The notes beneath the pieces were generated by a model, which saw only the letters and a program-made list of their open reading frames with translations, had not been told where the DNA came from and searched no databases. From positions 124,001 to 188,000 of the forward strand of contig CAJQUW010005346.1 of assembly GCA_907163375.1 (NCBI GenBank): a stretch of DNA of 64,000 nt, in the 5' to 3' direction. Origin of the DNA: Prostheceraeus crozeri (taxonomy: Eukaryota > Platyhelminthes > Polycladida > Euryleptidae). Both the position numbers and the translations under genes were made by a program. Positions 12,297 through 21,149 of this stretch are shown here, one piece after another. Every line of letters starts with the position of its first letter. Position 1 is the stretch's first letter.

Positions 12297-15200
12297 ATGC
12301 AGTACACGTGTGAATTCTGCCGTCAGTCCTTCTCTCGCTTTCAAGACTGTATTGCTCATGGAGCAGCGGAGACGGGTCGCAACTATTGTTGGACATGCTG
12401 TAAATGGTATGGAGACGAACACGATTGCCGCGCGTTTAATTATGGTGATGACAATGACTTGCTGTGTTTGGATTGCGACGGACGTTTCGACGTGGAGGCG
12501 TACCATAAGCATGCGTGTGTAGGACGGTGTCGCTACTGTGATGCAGTGGTGAATGCTGAAGCGGAAGGATGGGATGAACATTTGTATCCCTACCTGTTTG
12601 AGTTCATGCAAGAGGGCGGTGCAGCTGTGGAAGAAGAACGGATCATGGACGGTCGTGGATATAATTATAGATTTACCCCTCATCAAGCCACGAATGAATG
12701 GAGGACATATTTAAATTCAATGTATGCGGACTTGTATCGTGTCATTGTGCAACAACACCCCCACGAGGATGTGAAAGTGTTTGTGAGTATGAAACTCAGG
12801 TTTGTCAAGATTGATATGTCGACGGGTGAAGAGGAAGTGAGAGACATCACCCCACCCTCATACATTCACGAAGGCGTCCAAGCACGTAACTTTGATACAT
12901 GGTTCCGTGACATGGTGTCAAAGATTGAAGAATTTATTGAAGACTATCGAGAAGACGGATCAGGATTTGCGGTGAAGGAAGTGTTGGAGTTACTAGTTCA
13001 AACAAGTTCCTTCCCTAATTTTCGCATGGGCGCACCCATTCCTATCCACCGAGATATCAAGCTCTGCAAAGGCATATGTGTGTTTGAGCGCAACACCTAT
13101 ACATCACATTGTTTTCAAGACAGTGTCCTCTATGCACTTGCCTACCAAGACAATCGCATTCCTCGACGTGCTAATTCCCACACCAAGAAAACCTATGACA
13201 GATATCTGAATGAGCTTCCTACAGTGCGCATGTTGAATTTGAACCAATATTATCATCTAGACTTTTCCATGATGACGTCAGAGGGGTTGATGAATACACG
13301 GGATATTCAGGAGTTCGAAAAGAAGAACAATGTCATTGTTCGTATCCACGTACATGACAGTAAAGGATTTGTGGGCCAATTATACCCGGTCCGTCAAGCT
13401 GTGAAGGAGAACACACGCATCGTTCATCTGGTGATGGTGACGCGGTACGATATGGAGGATCAGTCTGGACATTTTCTTCCCGTGACGGATTTTCAGAAAT
13501 GTGCTCGCATGTGGTATCGGAACATGAGCCAAACGCAAGTGAAACGTTTTGAAACATGCGAGTTATGTAGTTTACGATTCAATTTCTACGAGAAGGGGAT
13601 AAAGTATGGAAAGACAAAGGACATGGCGCACAAAGAACGTCTGGAACATCAAGCCAAATGCGATGGAGGATTTTTTCAGATGGAAACGACCCCGAAAGAT
13701 ACGAAACCGCACGAATTTATCGACCACGCGAAAACCACTCAACCCCTCGCTGTGATGTATGCGGACATTGAGAGCATGATTGATTCCGTGTCCAAGAAGC
13801 ATACGGCAGCGTATGTGGGATCCTATGTGGTGTGGCATCCGGCGCCGGACGTGAAAGAATCGGTGGTGGTCCATAAGGGGACGAGTGCATTCCTGCCTTT
13901 ATTACACACATCAGACAGGTGATCTTGTCTATGTTTGATCACATGGAAGCGACGAAGCGTAACATGACGCTGACGGAGGATGATATGCGGGACTATGAAC
14001 AGACAGCTCAATGTAACATGTGCGGATGTGATGTAAAACCCCAGAAGCAAGGTGAAAAGAATGGGCCTACGACAAAGGTGCGAGACCACGATCATATCAC
14101 GGGCAAATATTTGCAAACCCTGTGCAATGCATGTAACCTGCGACGACGTCAATCCCGGAACACATTAAACATCTTGTTTCACAATTGGAAGGGATATGAC
14201 AGTCACCAGGTGATTGTGCAAGGGTTTACCAAGCTGGATCACAAGTATAAGATCGAGCCCATTTATGTGTCAGGAGACAAGACGTTGGGAGTGACCATCT
14301 TTCTTCCCATGCCATCCAATACCCTATATAAAATCCGATTCATCGATTCATGTCAGTTTTTGAAAGACTCTCTAAGCAATTTGTCAACGACCATCAGTGA
14401 CTTTCCTCACTCAAATCACATATTGAGCAACGTCTATCCGAATTGCGATCACACATCTATTCGGAAAGGATATTTTCCCTATACATATTTTGACTGCTGG
14501 GATCGTATCCACGAGACTCAATTGCCTCCGAAGGAAGCATTTTACAATGATTTGAGTGAGAAGGAGTTGGAAGAGGATGAGTATGCTGTGGCACAAAAGG
14601 CGTGCACAGAGACGGGGTGCAGCACGTTTGAAGATTATATCCACTATTATTTGACAGTGGATGTAGCCTTGCTCGCAGACATCTTCGAACAATTTGGAAG
14701 TGAAATACGCGACGTGTCTGCATTGGACCCCATCCACTATTTCGGCACACCTGGCTTGACCTATTCAATTTTCTTTAAAAAGACACAGGTCAAGTTGGAG
14801 AAATTGCATGACGTGGATATGTACCGCGTGTTTGAAGCAGGGATTCGTGGAGGGATGACATTTGTGAATCAGCACCGCGCTCAAGCAGAAGAAGGTACTC
14901 ACCTGTTTTATGTCGATGCGAACAATTTATACGGTGCGGCCATGATGGGACCTTTGCCGAAGGATTGTTTTGCCTGGGTACGACCGGAGGTCTTGGTGGA
15001 CATCAACGACGAATGGGTGAGACGATACAATGTCAATGGCACCACAGGTCATGTACTGTGCGTCGATTTGGAGTATCCCCCACACGTCCAAGATGCCACG
15101 GAAGATTTACCATTGGCTCTTTACCGCGGGACGGCGAAATGGGAGGACATGTCTCCCTATATGCATGAACTATGGCAAGAGTTGAACGGGAACCGACCCT

Positions 15201-16240
15201 TTCATTCAGCCAACAAGTTAATGATGACGCACGAAAATCGCAAAGAGTATGTGGTACATATCGCCGCTCTCAAGTATTATGTGGAGAAGGGCTTACATAT
15301 CACCAAGGTTCATTACGGGATCTCCTTCAATCAAGAACCGTATATTCGCCCCCATGTTCAATACCATACGCAAGAACGCGCCAAGGCAACCACGAAAATG
15401 CGCCGCAATCTCCACAAGTTGATGGTGAACGCACTCTACGGCAAGACGATGGAGAATATATGGGAAATATGGGAAATATGGGAAGCACTATTTTGTACGA
15501 TCACCGAATTTATTTAGCAAATGGACACGTCATCCCTATTGCCAATCCTTCTTCAACATCAGCGACAAAGCCGTGGTGGTGAATGTGCGCAAGACCAAGG
15601 TAGACTTGAACAAGCCCATTAATATCGGGCAATGCATCCTGGACAACAGCAAGATTATTATGTATAAGCTGTTTGACCAGTGGAAAGCCAACAAGACGTG
15701 CACCTAAGTTCAGCTCATTGGTCGGGACACAGACTCCTTCTTCCTCAAAGTCCGCAGCCGGTATACACGCGAAGAAGTACTGCGTTCGTTTGAAAACATC
15801 CCAAATTTTATTGATACGGAGGCGAAAGGTGTTCTCGATACCTCAAATTATCCCGTGAGTCATCCAGAGAGACGTACCGAGAATGCGAATCGTTTGGGAT
15901 GTTTCAAGGACGAGTGTGTGGGGGATAGGGTGAAGGAGTTTGTATGTTTGAGTGCCAAGATGTACTCTTACATTGTCCTCAAAGGCAATGAGGAAGAAAT
16001 CCACGACTGTCACATGAAGGGAGTGTGTCAAGCAAAGAAGCGACAAGTGAAACATCAGAATTATGTGGAAGCATTTGAAAAACATTCAATTACCTCAGTG
16101 TCACAAACCCTCCTCCAATCCCAACACCACGTGATGAGAACAGTGACGCAAGTGAAGAAGGCCTTAAGTATCTGGGAGGACAAGCGGTGTTGGTATTTAC
16201 CCAATCAGAGTCTTCCATACGGTAACCATCGCCTATATGA
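12297..16240 (+). pseudogene. protein-primed-type DNA polymerase B, broken
   Basis: Order of parts: an N-terminal cysteine/histidine zinc-finger module (residues ~1-100, with HACVGRCRYCD), a conserved Cys/His module (HCFQDSVLYALAY ... SGHFLPV), exonuclease Exo I (YADIES), an endonuclease VII-like zinc motif (CNMCG ... VRDHDHITGKY ... CNAC), Exo II (NWKGYDSH), Exo III (YYLTVDVALLAD), polymerase motif A (YVDANNLYG), motif B (KLMVNALYGK) and motif C (GRDTDSFF near 15726). It would copy the linear element. Lesions: a frameshift near 13919, a frameshift at the triplicated ATATGGGAA near 15460-15480, an in-frame TAA at 15705-15707, and a probable one-base shift before 16240, where the usual polB end (DKRCWYLPNQSLPYGNHR) meets a TGA overlapping the next ATG. 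The exact natural stop is inferred. Confidence 0.92.
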
Positions 16241-16812
16241 AGAAGGGTATCTACACCCCGCTCTCAAAAATGTCAAGGATCTGCAACCGCATGGTGGAGC
16301 TCACAGCATCCTCCGCAATACCACTGCAGACATTGTTACCGCAACTCCCTCTGGCCACATACCGAGCATCACGCCCTTGTCGAGTCTATTGGAAATGGAA
16401 CTCTTCGGTTGCTGTACAGATTTTTCCACGGGGGTGTATCCAAATTTTGGGCAACCACTCTCTGGAAACATACGATCGTATTTGTAAAGAGATGCGCCAA
16501 TTACTCGCCCCCTACGGATTGGACGTGAGCGACCCAATCACAAAATCCTGCACAGTTCAATGTCAATGGAACTATACAAAAGACCGCATGCAAACCATTC
16601 AACAGTTGCCATCGACATCGGTGATTTCCAACGAGCGCGGCCTGTTTCCCGGAACGTTAATACGCAAAGGTAATTTGCATTGTTCCTTCTTTTCCAACGG
16701 AAATGTGATTGTGACGGGTGTCTTATCGATTGCAGAAGCGGAATCGTTGGTGGAAGACATTCTCAAATCCCTATTCGAAGGAGATTCCCTCAATGAATCG
16801 GACAGCAACTAG
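16237..16812 (+). CDS. TATA-binding-protein-like (TBP-fold) protein
   Basis: 191 residues, intact. The C-terminal half reads GLFPGTLIRKG, then CSFFSNGNVIVTG, then a helix (SIAEAESLVEDILKSL). This is the order and spacing of the second TBP repeat (FPG, phenylalanine-bearing strand, SGK-V-TGAK-like turn, long helix). The N-terminal half shows the matching first repeat: CRVYWKWNSSVAVQIFPRG, CIQILG and the helix LETYDRICKEMRQLL. The two-fold pseudo-symmetry argues against coincidence. TBP binds and bends TATA DNA and nucleates Pol II initiation; viral TBP-fold proteins are known in herpesviruses and giant DNA viruses. The ATG at 16237 overlaps the inferred polB stop as ATGA. Alternatively this could be a C-terminal domain of polB joined by readthrough, or a fast-evolving protein of another fold. 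The call rests on pattern reading without a profile search. Confidence 0.62.
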   Translation: MKKGIYTPLSKMSRICNRMVELTASSAIPLQTLLPQLPLATYRASRPCRVYWKWNSSVAVQIFPRGCIQILGNHSLETYDRICKEMRQLLAPYGLDVSDPITKSCTVQCQWNYTKDRMQTIQQLPSTSVISNERGLFPGTLIRKGNLHCSFFSNGNVIVTGVLSIAEAESLVEDILKSLFEGDSLNESDSN

Positions 16813-17296
16813 TATCCCAACGTCGTGGGTTGTCGCAAGAGACCTGGGATATTCATTCAAAGCTATAGAAACTGTAACACATCTCAATGAAACGATCACC
16901 GCTGGTGAATTAGTGGATCGACTCATGGATCTCGATGAGCATGCTATGAATCACCATTTGGAGCGTAGGTGGATAGAGGATGACTCTCTGCTACACTGCA
17001 ATACAATGACATTGGCGCGATCTGGAGTGAAAAAAGTGAAAAAAGTGACTTTTGCAATGGATGTGTCAGATAACTCTTCCCATAAAAGTGACTTTAGAAA
17101 GAAATTAGAAGAAGAGACATTTCAATTATTATGTGAACGGAACTGTGTTACATGTTTTAAACAGGAACGGTCCCTTCTCTTTTTACCATGTTCTCATAAT
17201 GTTATGTGTTCTACATGTTATGTACCCTTTGAAACGTTATCTTGTCCCCTTTGTGATCAAGACATTGCTTCAACAGTCACTGTCTATCGTGCATGA
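16793..17296 (+). CDS. UBA-RING protein, IAP-like E3 ligase without BIR
   Basis: From ATG 16793, 167 residues. Residues ~12-60 (ARDLGYSFKAIETVTHL ... ELVDRLMDLDEHAM) resemble the UBA segment found before the RING of inhibitor-of-apoptosis proteins. The C-terminus is a C3HC4 RING of IAP type: CVTCF, LPCSHNVMCSTC, CPLCDQDI, with the usual short tail after the last cysteine pair. No BIR domain is present. RING proteins of this type act as ubiquitin ligases, and viruses use them to block apoptosis or degrade host factors; the target here is unknown. The ATG lies inside the last codons of the TBP-like gene (20-bp overlap). A longer frame from 16718 exists, but its N-terminus lies in the overlapped gene and is less likely. 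Confidence 0.8.
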   Translation: MNRTATSIPTSWVVARDLGYSFKAIETVTHLNETITAGELVDRLMDLDEHAMNHHLERRWIEDDSLLHCNTMTLARSGVKKVKKVTFAMDVSDNSSHKSDFRKKLEEETFQLLCERNCVTCFKQERSLLFLPCSHNVMCSTCYVPFETLSCPLCDQDIASTVTVYRA

Positions 17297-17387
17297 TGTA
17301 TAGTGTATAGTGTGCTATCACGAGTGACTGAACCTTGTACAAAACCTTGTGGTATTATCCTCTGTAAAAAGTTCAAAGGTTCCATTG

Positions 17388-17393
17388 AAATAA
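17388..17393 (+). terminator. polyadenylation signal AATAAA
   Basis: AATAAA about 90 nt after the UBA-RING stop, in the gap between the rightward and leftward gene blocks. A reverse-strand AATAAA at 17422-17427 lies in the last codons of the converging protease gene. Confidence 0.6.
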
Positions 17394-17414
17394 AAATACA
17401 ATCATTGACATGAT

Positions 17415-18131
17415 TCATTTCTTTATTGACTTCAAAACATGGGATAATGTAGAATACAAATAGGAATAGACAATTTTATCATTGAAGGACAAGTAGGTTT
17501 GAATGAGTTCTTGATCTTTCTCGTGAGCATCCAACGTTCGAAAGAAGGTCAGTGCTTTATCCATAGACCTGTTAAAAGGGCGATGGTTTAAAAAGTAAGT
17601 ACAGTAAGCACCACAATAGGCTTTAGGACCTTGTATACGCAGAGGGCGACGATAAAAGGATAAGGTGTTGTCGATAACCACTCGGTCACATGTGGATAGT
17701 GAGATGGAGTGAGTCCATAAGAGTCAAAGAATTCGCACACGCGTTGATCCGCATTTTGATAAAAGGCCAACCAATGCTTGCCAGGTTGATGAGAGCGATC
17801 ACTATTGACAATAAGTGTCTTTGATTCCGGGGAATGAGCAGGAAGTAGATCAGCAGGAAACACACCTTGGAAGGGAACGTAAGAAGATTGGAGGAGGCGA
17901 TGAGCAAACGTTTGACAACTACACTGAATAGCACAGAGAAAATCATCTTCGCACATGCAGGCATTGAGTAAATGTTTCTCTTGTAATTGATTCATACCCT
18001 GCATGATTCCTTCGATTTCCGTGTTGCTTAACCATTCTCCCATTCAGCCAACGCTGAGCTTTAATGAGACGATGTTGATAAAGAGATGTCCAAGCGATAG
18101 GAGCAACGTGATACTCGGGTTCTTTCACCAT
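17415..18131 (-). pseudogene. adenain-like cysteine protease, frameshifted
   Basis: Three overlapping frames together make one gene read leftward from ATG 18131. Recognisable parts are GKHWLAFYQ (catalytic His), CEFFDSYG (Asp region), then in the last frame QGPKAYCGAYCTYFL (oxyanion Gln and catalytic Cys). This is the H-D-Q-C order of the adenovirus protease/ULP1 clan found in Polintons, where the enzyme matures capsid proteins. Frameshifts lie near 18040 and near 17665, so this copy is inactive. A late-type motif sits 28 nt before the ATG. The gene converges on the UBA-RING gene. Confidence 0.85.
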
Positions 18132-18159
18132 GTCTTATGATGATGTCAATGCGCGCCAA

Positions 18160-18167
18160 CACTTAAA
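18160..18167 (-). promoter_or_regulatory. late-type motif before the protease
   Basis: Reads TTTAAGTG on the minus strand, 28 nt before the protease ATG and overlapping the stop codon of the capsid gene. Confidence 0.5.
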
Positions 18168-19530
18168 TAGCGGGTGGGATATACGCACTGGAGATGACAG
18201 GATTCTCCGATGTGACGGAGAATTGTTCGTCATGAATGACAAACATTAATAAATCCATATTTTGCGTGGTCGTATTCTCAAATTGCAATTCCAGTCCATA
18301 TTGACGTGTATTGGTGGGTTGAACACTATCGATTTGTTTATCCAAGGTACAGTCAAAGGCGATAAAGTAACAGTATTTGGTAAAACTCTCCAAATCAATA
18401 CCACATGATTCATTCGTGTTATAAACTTGAATCGCACGATTGAATTGGCTGTAGGCAATCACGTCATCTTTGCAATTGATGGTGCCTCCTGTCATGATGG
18501 CTCCATTGGTGGTCATGGTGACTTGAGAGAGTCCATGCCTTTCAAAATAGAGTTTACGACTTCCTGGATCAAACCAAGAGTTACTGGGAACAACCGCGAA
18601 AAAGATGAGTTTAGGACTCAATAGAGCGGCCACATTGGAAAACGTCTTCTTTTGTATTCCACGTTCAATCGTTTGTCGTTGGACGGTCATGCCATTGTAG
18701 CGATAATAAATGGCTTCTGTCTTGCGTCGATTCGCAGTTTTCAATTGCAGTTCTGCATTCGGTGTGAGCATAGGCATATACAATTGGAAAGAGGTGATTT
18801 TGAACCTGTACTTTGTAGAGGTCGTCCCTGCAGCATGTGCCATATCATAAATGGCATATTCCGGTTTATTCAAGGTGAAAATGAGATCCAGTTGCATGCC
18901 TGGGGGCAGAGCAATCACTTGTTGGAACAAATTACATTTCAGGGGAAAGTCAAAGGTACGTTTAAATTTGTAGTCTACCCATTGTTTGAGAATGGCTTGA
19001 TTGAGTGCATTCTCTTTATCTGTAAACTCTACCGCCTTAGACTTTACCGTCTTCGTCCCTGCATCAAACTCCGTGTCATACATCACTTGAGGAACTGTAA
19101 ATCCTTGTGTGACCATGTGTGTATTCTTCACATCATTGGTATATTGTAAAAGATTGCTAAGGTAAGCTCTCAAATAATACAAGTCATTGCCTCCTTCAAT
19201 GGTGCGTTCATTCAAGCGGATAGTAATGTCGGAAAAGAGGGAGTGGGCCGTATTGTTGATAATAATTGCCTTGTCTGACGACTCACATGGCACGTCTGCT
19301 CCTTTAGCCGCATCATGTTTCATGAGTTGTACTTCCACGCGAAAATAGGCATTGCATACATCCATCCAATGAATGGCTAGTCGAGGGACCGTGAATTGAA
19401 TGGTACCGGGATTTTCCAATCCATTCACTGGTGTCAGAACGCTCGTATGCTGAGAAGTACTCGAGACATCGACTTTATCACTTTGGAATACATCGTAACG
19501 CGCATCCAATAAGGCAGGTGTTTCCGCCAT
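18163..19530 (-). CDS. major capsid protein (double jelly-roll type)
   Basis: 455 residues, intact. The signature region IINNTAHSLFSDITIRLNE followed by DLYYLRAYLSNLLQY is typical of Polinton/adintovirus hexon-like capsid proteins, as is the N-terminal VDVSSTSQHTS and IQFTVPR stretch. The protein should form the trimeric capsomers of an icosahedral shell. It lies between the protease and the core/penton genes, the usual morphogenesis block. The start is supported by an AACTAAGC motif 27 nt upstream. No break was seen, in contrast to its neighbours. Confidence 0.9.
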   Translation of the reverse strand: MAETPALLDARYDVFQSDKVDVSSTSQHTSVLTPVNGLENPGTIQFTVPRLAIHWMDVCNAYFRVEVQLMKHDAAKGADVPCESSDKAIIINNTAHSLFSDITIRLNERTIEGGNDLYYLRAYLSNLLQYTNDVKNTHMVTQGFTVPQVMYDTEFDAGTKTVKSKAVEFTDKENALNQAILKQWVDYKFKRTFDFPLKCNLFQQVIALPPGMQLDLIFTLNKPEYAIYDMAHAAGTTSTKYRFKITSFQLYMPMLTPNAELQLKTANRRKTEAIYYRYNGMTVQRQTIERGIQKKTFSNVAALLSPKLIFFAVVPSNSWFDPGSRKLYFERHGLSQVTMTTNGAIMTGGTINCKDDVIAYSQFNRAIQVYNTNESCGIDLESFTKYCYFIAFDCTLDKQIDSVQPTNTRQYGLELQFENTTTQNMDLLMFVIHDEQFSVTSENPVISSAYIPPAI

Positions 19531-19557
19531 GCTTGATGGAACGGATGTCCTAAGATT

Positions 19558-19565
19558 GCTTAGTT
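19558..19565 (-). promoter_or_regulatory. late-type motif before the major capsid gene
   Basis: AACTAAGC on the minus strand, 27 nt before the capsid ATG and just after the end of the upstream core-protein frame. Confidence 0.55.
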
Positions 19566-19566
19566 C

Positions 19567-20214
19567 TTAAAAGAGCATGCGTTGTTTAGCACCTCCGCGA
19601 TAACGCCCCATCAAACTTCCTTTCCCCCATTTCGTATGATGGGCAATGTCCACATGACCACGACGACGTTTAGGAGCAGGTGCTTCCACCCTATCCCCTT
19701 CTTCATCCGTGAAGACGCGTTTCCGACTCACTTTATTTTGAATAGCTTCTACAACACGTTCGGGAGCAGTCTGTCAAGTGCGTTTGGCGAGTGCTTTCAC
19801 ACCCTTTTTGAGACGATCAACTCCTTGTGCGGTAGAGCTGACAGCATCCGTGACAGCTTGTTTCGCAGAATTGAGAAACTCTGTCGTACGTAACGATTTT
19901 CCCAACGTTTTCTGTACCGTATGTACAAGTCCTTTTTGCGATGTTTTTTGCGATGCTTTTCGCGATGCTTTTCGAGAGGGTTTTCGAGAGGGTTGTCGAG
20001 ATGGGTTTCGAGATGTTTTTCTGGGAACTCTCTTTTTGAGTGATTTGGGCAGACGGATGGATGGTGTCTTGACACCAGTGACACGTGGTCTAATCATGCG
20101 TGTTTTCTGTCCAATCACTTTATTCCATCCACCTCGTTGCATAAATGAACCTCTTCCAAACAATCGTCCAGAGGAATGTTTTCGGTTACGGATTAAAAAG
20201 AGATTTGTCATCAT
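19567..20214 (-). pseudogene. basic core/minor capsid protein with internal stop
   Basis: The first 146 residues are strongly basic, with a run of PSRKPSRKASRKASQK repeats and then a helical AKQAVTDAVSSTAQGVDRL segment. An in-frame TGA at 19774-19776 ends that frame, but the same frame stays open for 68 more codons to 19567. It reads through KRVFTDEEGDRVEAP, a PKRRRG nuclear-signal-like block and a RYRGGAKQRMLF tail. This looks like one gene with a nonsense mutation. Composition and position resemble adenovirus-type DNA-condensing or pVI-like internal proteins; the exact homology is uncertain. Confidence 0.65.
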
Positions 20215-20240
20215 GTCTTGATGTGCTTGGGAAAAGACAA

Positions 20241-20250
20241 TTACTTAATT
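20241..20250 (-). promoter_or_regulatory. late-type motif before the core gene
   Basis: AATTAAGTAA on the minus strand, 26 nt before ATG 20214. The terminal TAA is also the stop codon of the upstream penton-like gene. Confidence 0.5.
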
Positions 20251-21125
20251 GCGCGACGTCGAAGATGCATTTTTACATAGGACCGTCCGTCTGTCATAGC
20301 GATGGGATGACCTTCATCCGACATGAGTTTGATTTCAATATCTTGCACATGTTGACTTTTCACAGGGAGATAGGTGACATTCTGGAATTCATGATGAATA
20401 CTATCTCCATAATCTTTCCCCGTGTAGGGAATCACACACATACAGTTTGTTTTCATACCCCCTACATAATGATAGCCTACAATATTACAATACAGGAGAA
20501 TATTGTAGGTAAAGGCATTCAAATTCAAAGGGGCAGTCGCTTGCTGTGAGGAGGTGAGTAAGTCTGTTTTAAACCCAAGAATATCTTTGAGAAAAGGATG
20601 GAGTTTCATACTGTAGTGTGGGGGTACGACCACTGAGACAACATGGACATGAGGCGCCAATGTAGTGATAGAAAAGTGCAAATTGTGTCCATGCTGTCGA
20701 TTCTGATTCAAACACTGCATCAACGTCTTCTCCGAATAAATACCGCGTGGAATGTTGAAGCGCGTAAACATGCCTCCCTGTTTTCCTTGTTTGTCTTGTT
20801 TGCCTTGCTCTCCCTGTTTGCCTTGTTCTCCCTGTTTGCCTTGCTCTCCTCGCGGTGAATCCGTTTTGATGGACATGATAGAGGACGTATAGACGGTCGG
20901 AATCGTCTCAGGATGATCCTTCAACGTCCCCACACTAAAGCTGACATCCACGGGTATTGTCTGCAGGGTATTAATAAAATTGACGACGGAGATACCGGCT
21001 TCCCATTGATCCCCATGGACCATGGGCATGGAAGGAACCAAGCGATTTTTGAAATGATTGGCTCTATTTTCAGGAAACAAATTGGGCTGAGCATTACTTA
21101 ACAAGTGAATCGTTTCCTCATGCAT
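20241..21125 (-). CDS. penton-like minor capsid protein with collagen-like insert
   Basis: 294 residues, intact. It starts with ETIHLLSNAQPNLFPENRAN, a leader shared with the large neighbour upstream (VYLLSNTQPHLYDNKANHF). Residues ~91-117 are a collagen-like run of GEQGKQ triplets. The C-terminal part (NILLYCNIVGYHYVGG, then DIEIKLMSDEGHPI and SYVKMHLRRR) matches the second half of the large gene and resembles the penton/minor-capsid jelly roll of Polintons. It probably sits at a vertex, with the collagen-like segment as a possible stalk; that role is inference. Confidence 0.7.
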   Translation of the reverse strand: MHEETIHLLSNAQPNLFPENRANHFKNRLVPSMPMVHGDQWEAGISVVNFINTLQTIPVDVSFSVGTLKDHPETIPTVYTSSIMSIKTDSPRGEQGKQGEQGKQGEQGKQDKQGKQGGMFTRFNIPRGIYSEKTLMQCLNQNRQHGHNLHFSITTLAPHVHVVSVVVPPHYSMKLHPFLKDILGFKTDLLTSSQQATAPLNLNAFTYNILLYCNIVGYHYVGGMKTNCMCVIPYTGKDYGDSIHHEFQNVTYLPVKSQHVQDIEIKLMSDEGHPIAMTDGRSYVKMHLRRRAIK

Positions 21126-21149
21126 GGTTGAGTGTCACTCTGCCCCCAT

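Noticed and set aside
12107..12307. Minus-strand ORF across the left TIR (and its mirror at 37195-37380)
   Set aside because: It is the translation of promoter repeats read toward the element end, with no domain and the wrong direction relative to the TATA box.
12297..12686. Minus-strand ORFs opposite polB
   Set aside because: Shadows of the GC-richer polB coding strand with no conserved features.
19797..20221. Overlapping ORFs opposite the basic core protein
   Set aside because: Shadow frames produced by the arginine/serine codon repeats.
20780..20860. Bacterial-type collagen gene or contamination
   Set aside because: The GEQGKQ run is in frame inside a penton-like gene with matching flanks, so it is an insert in that gene.
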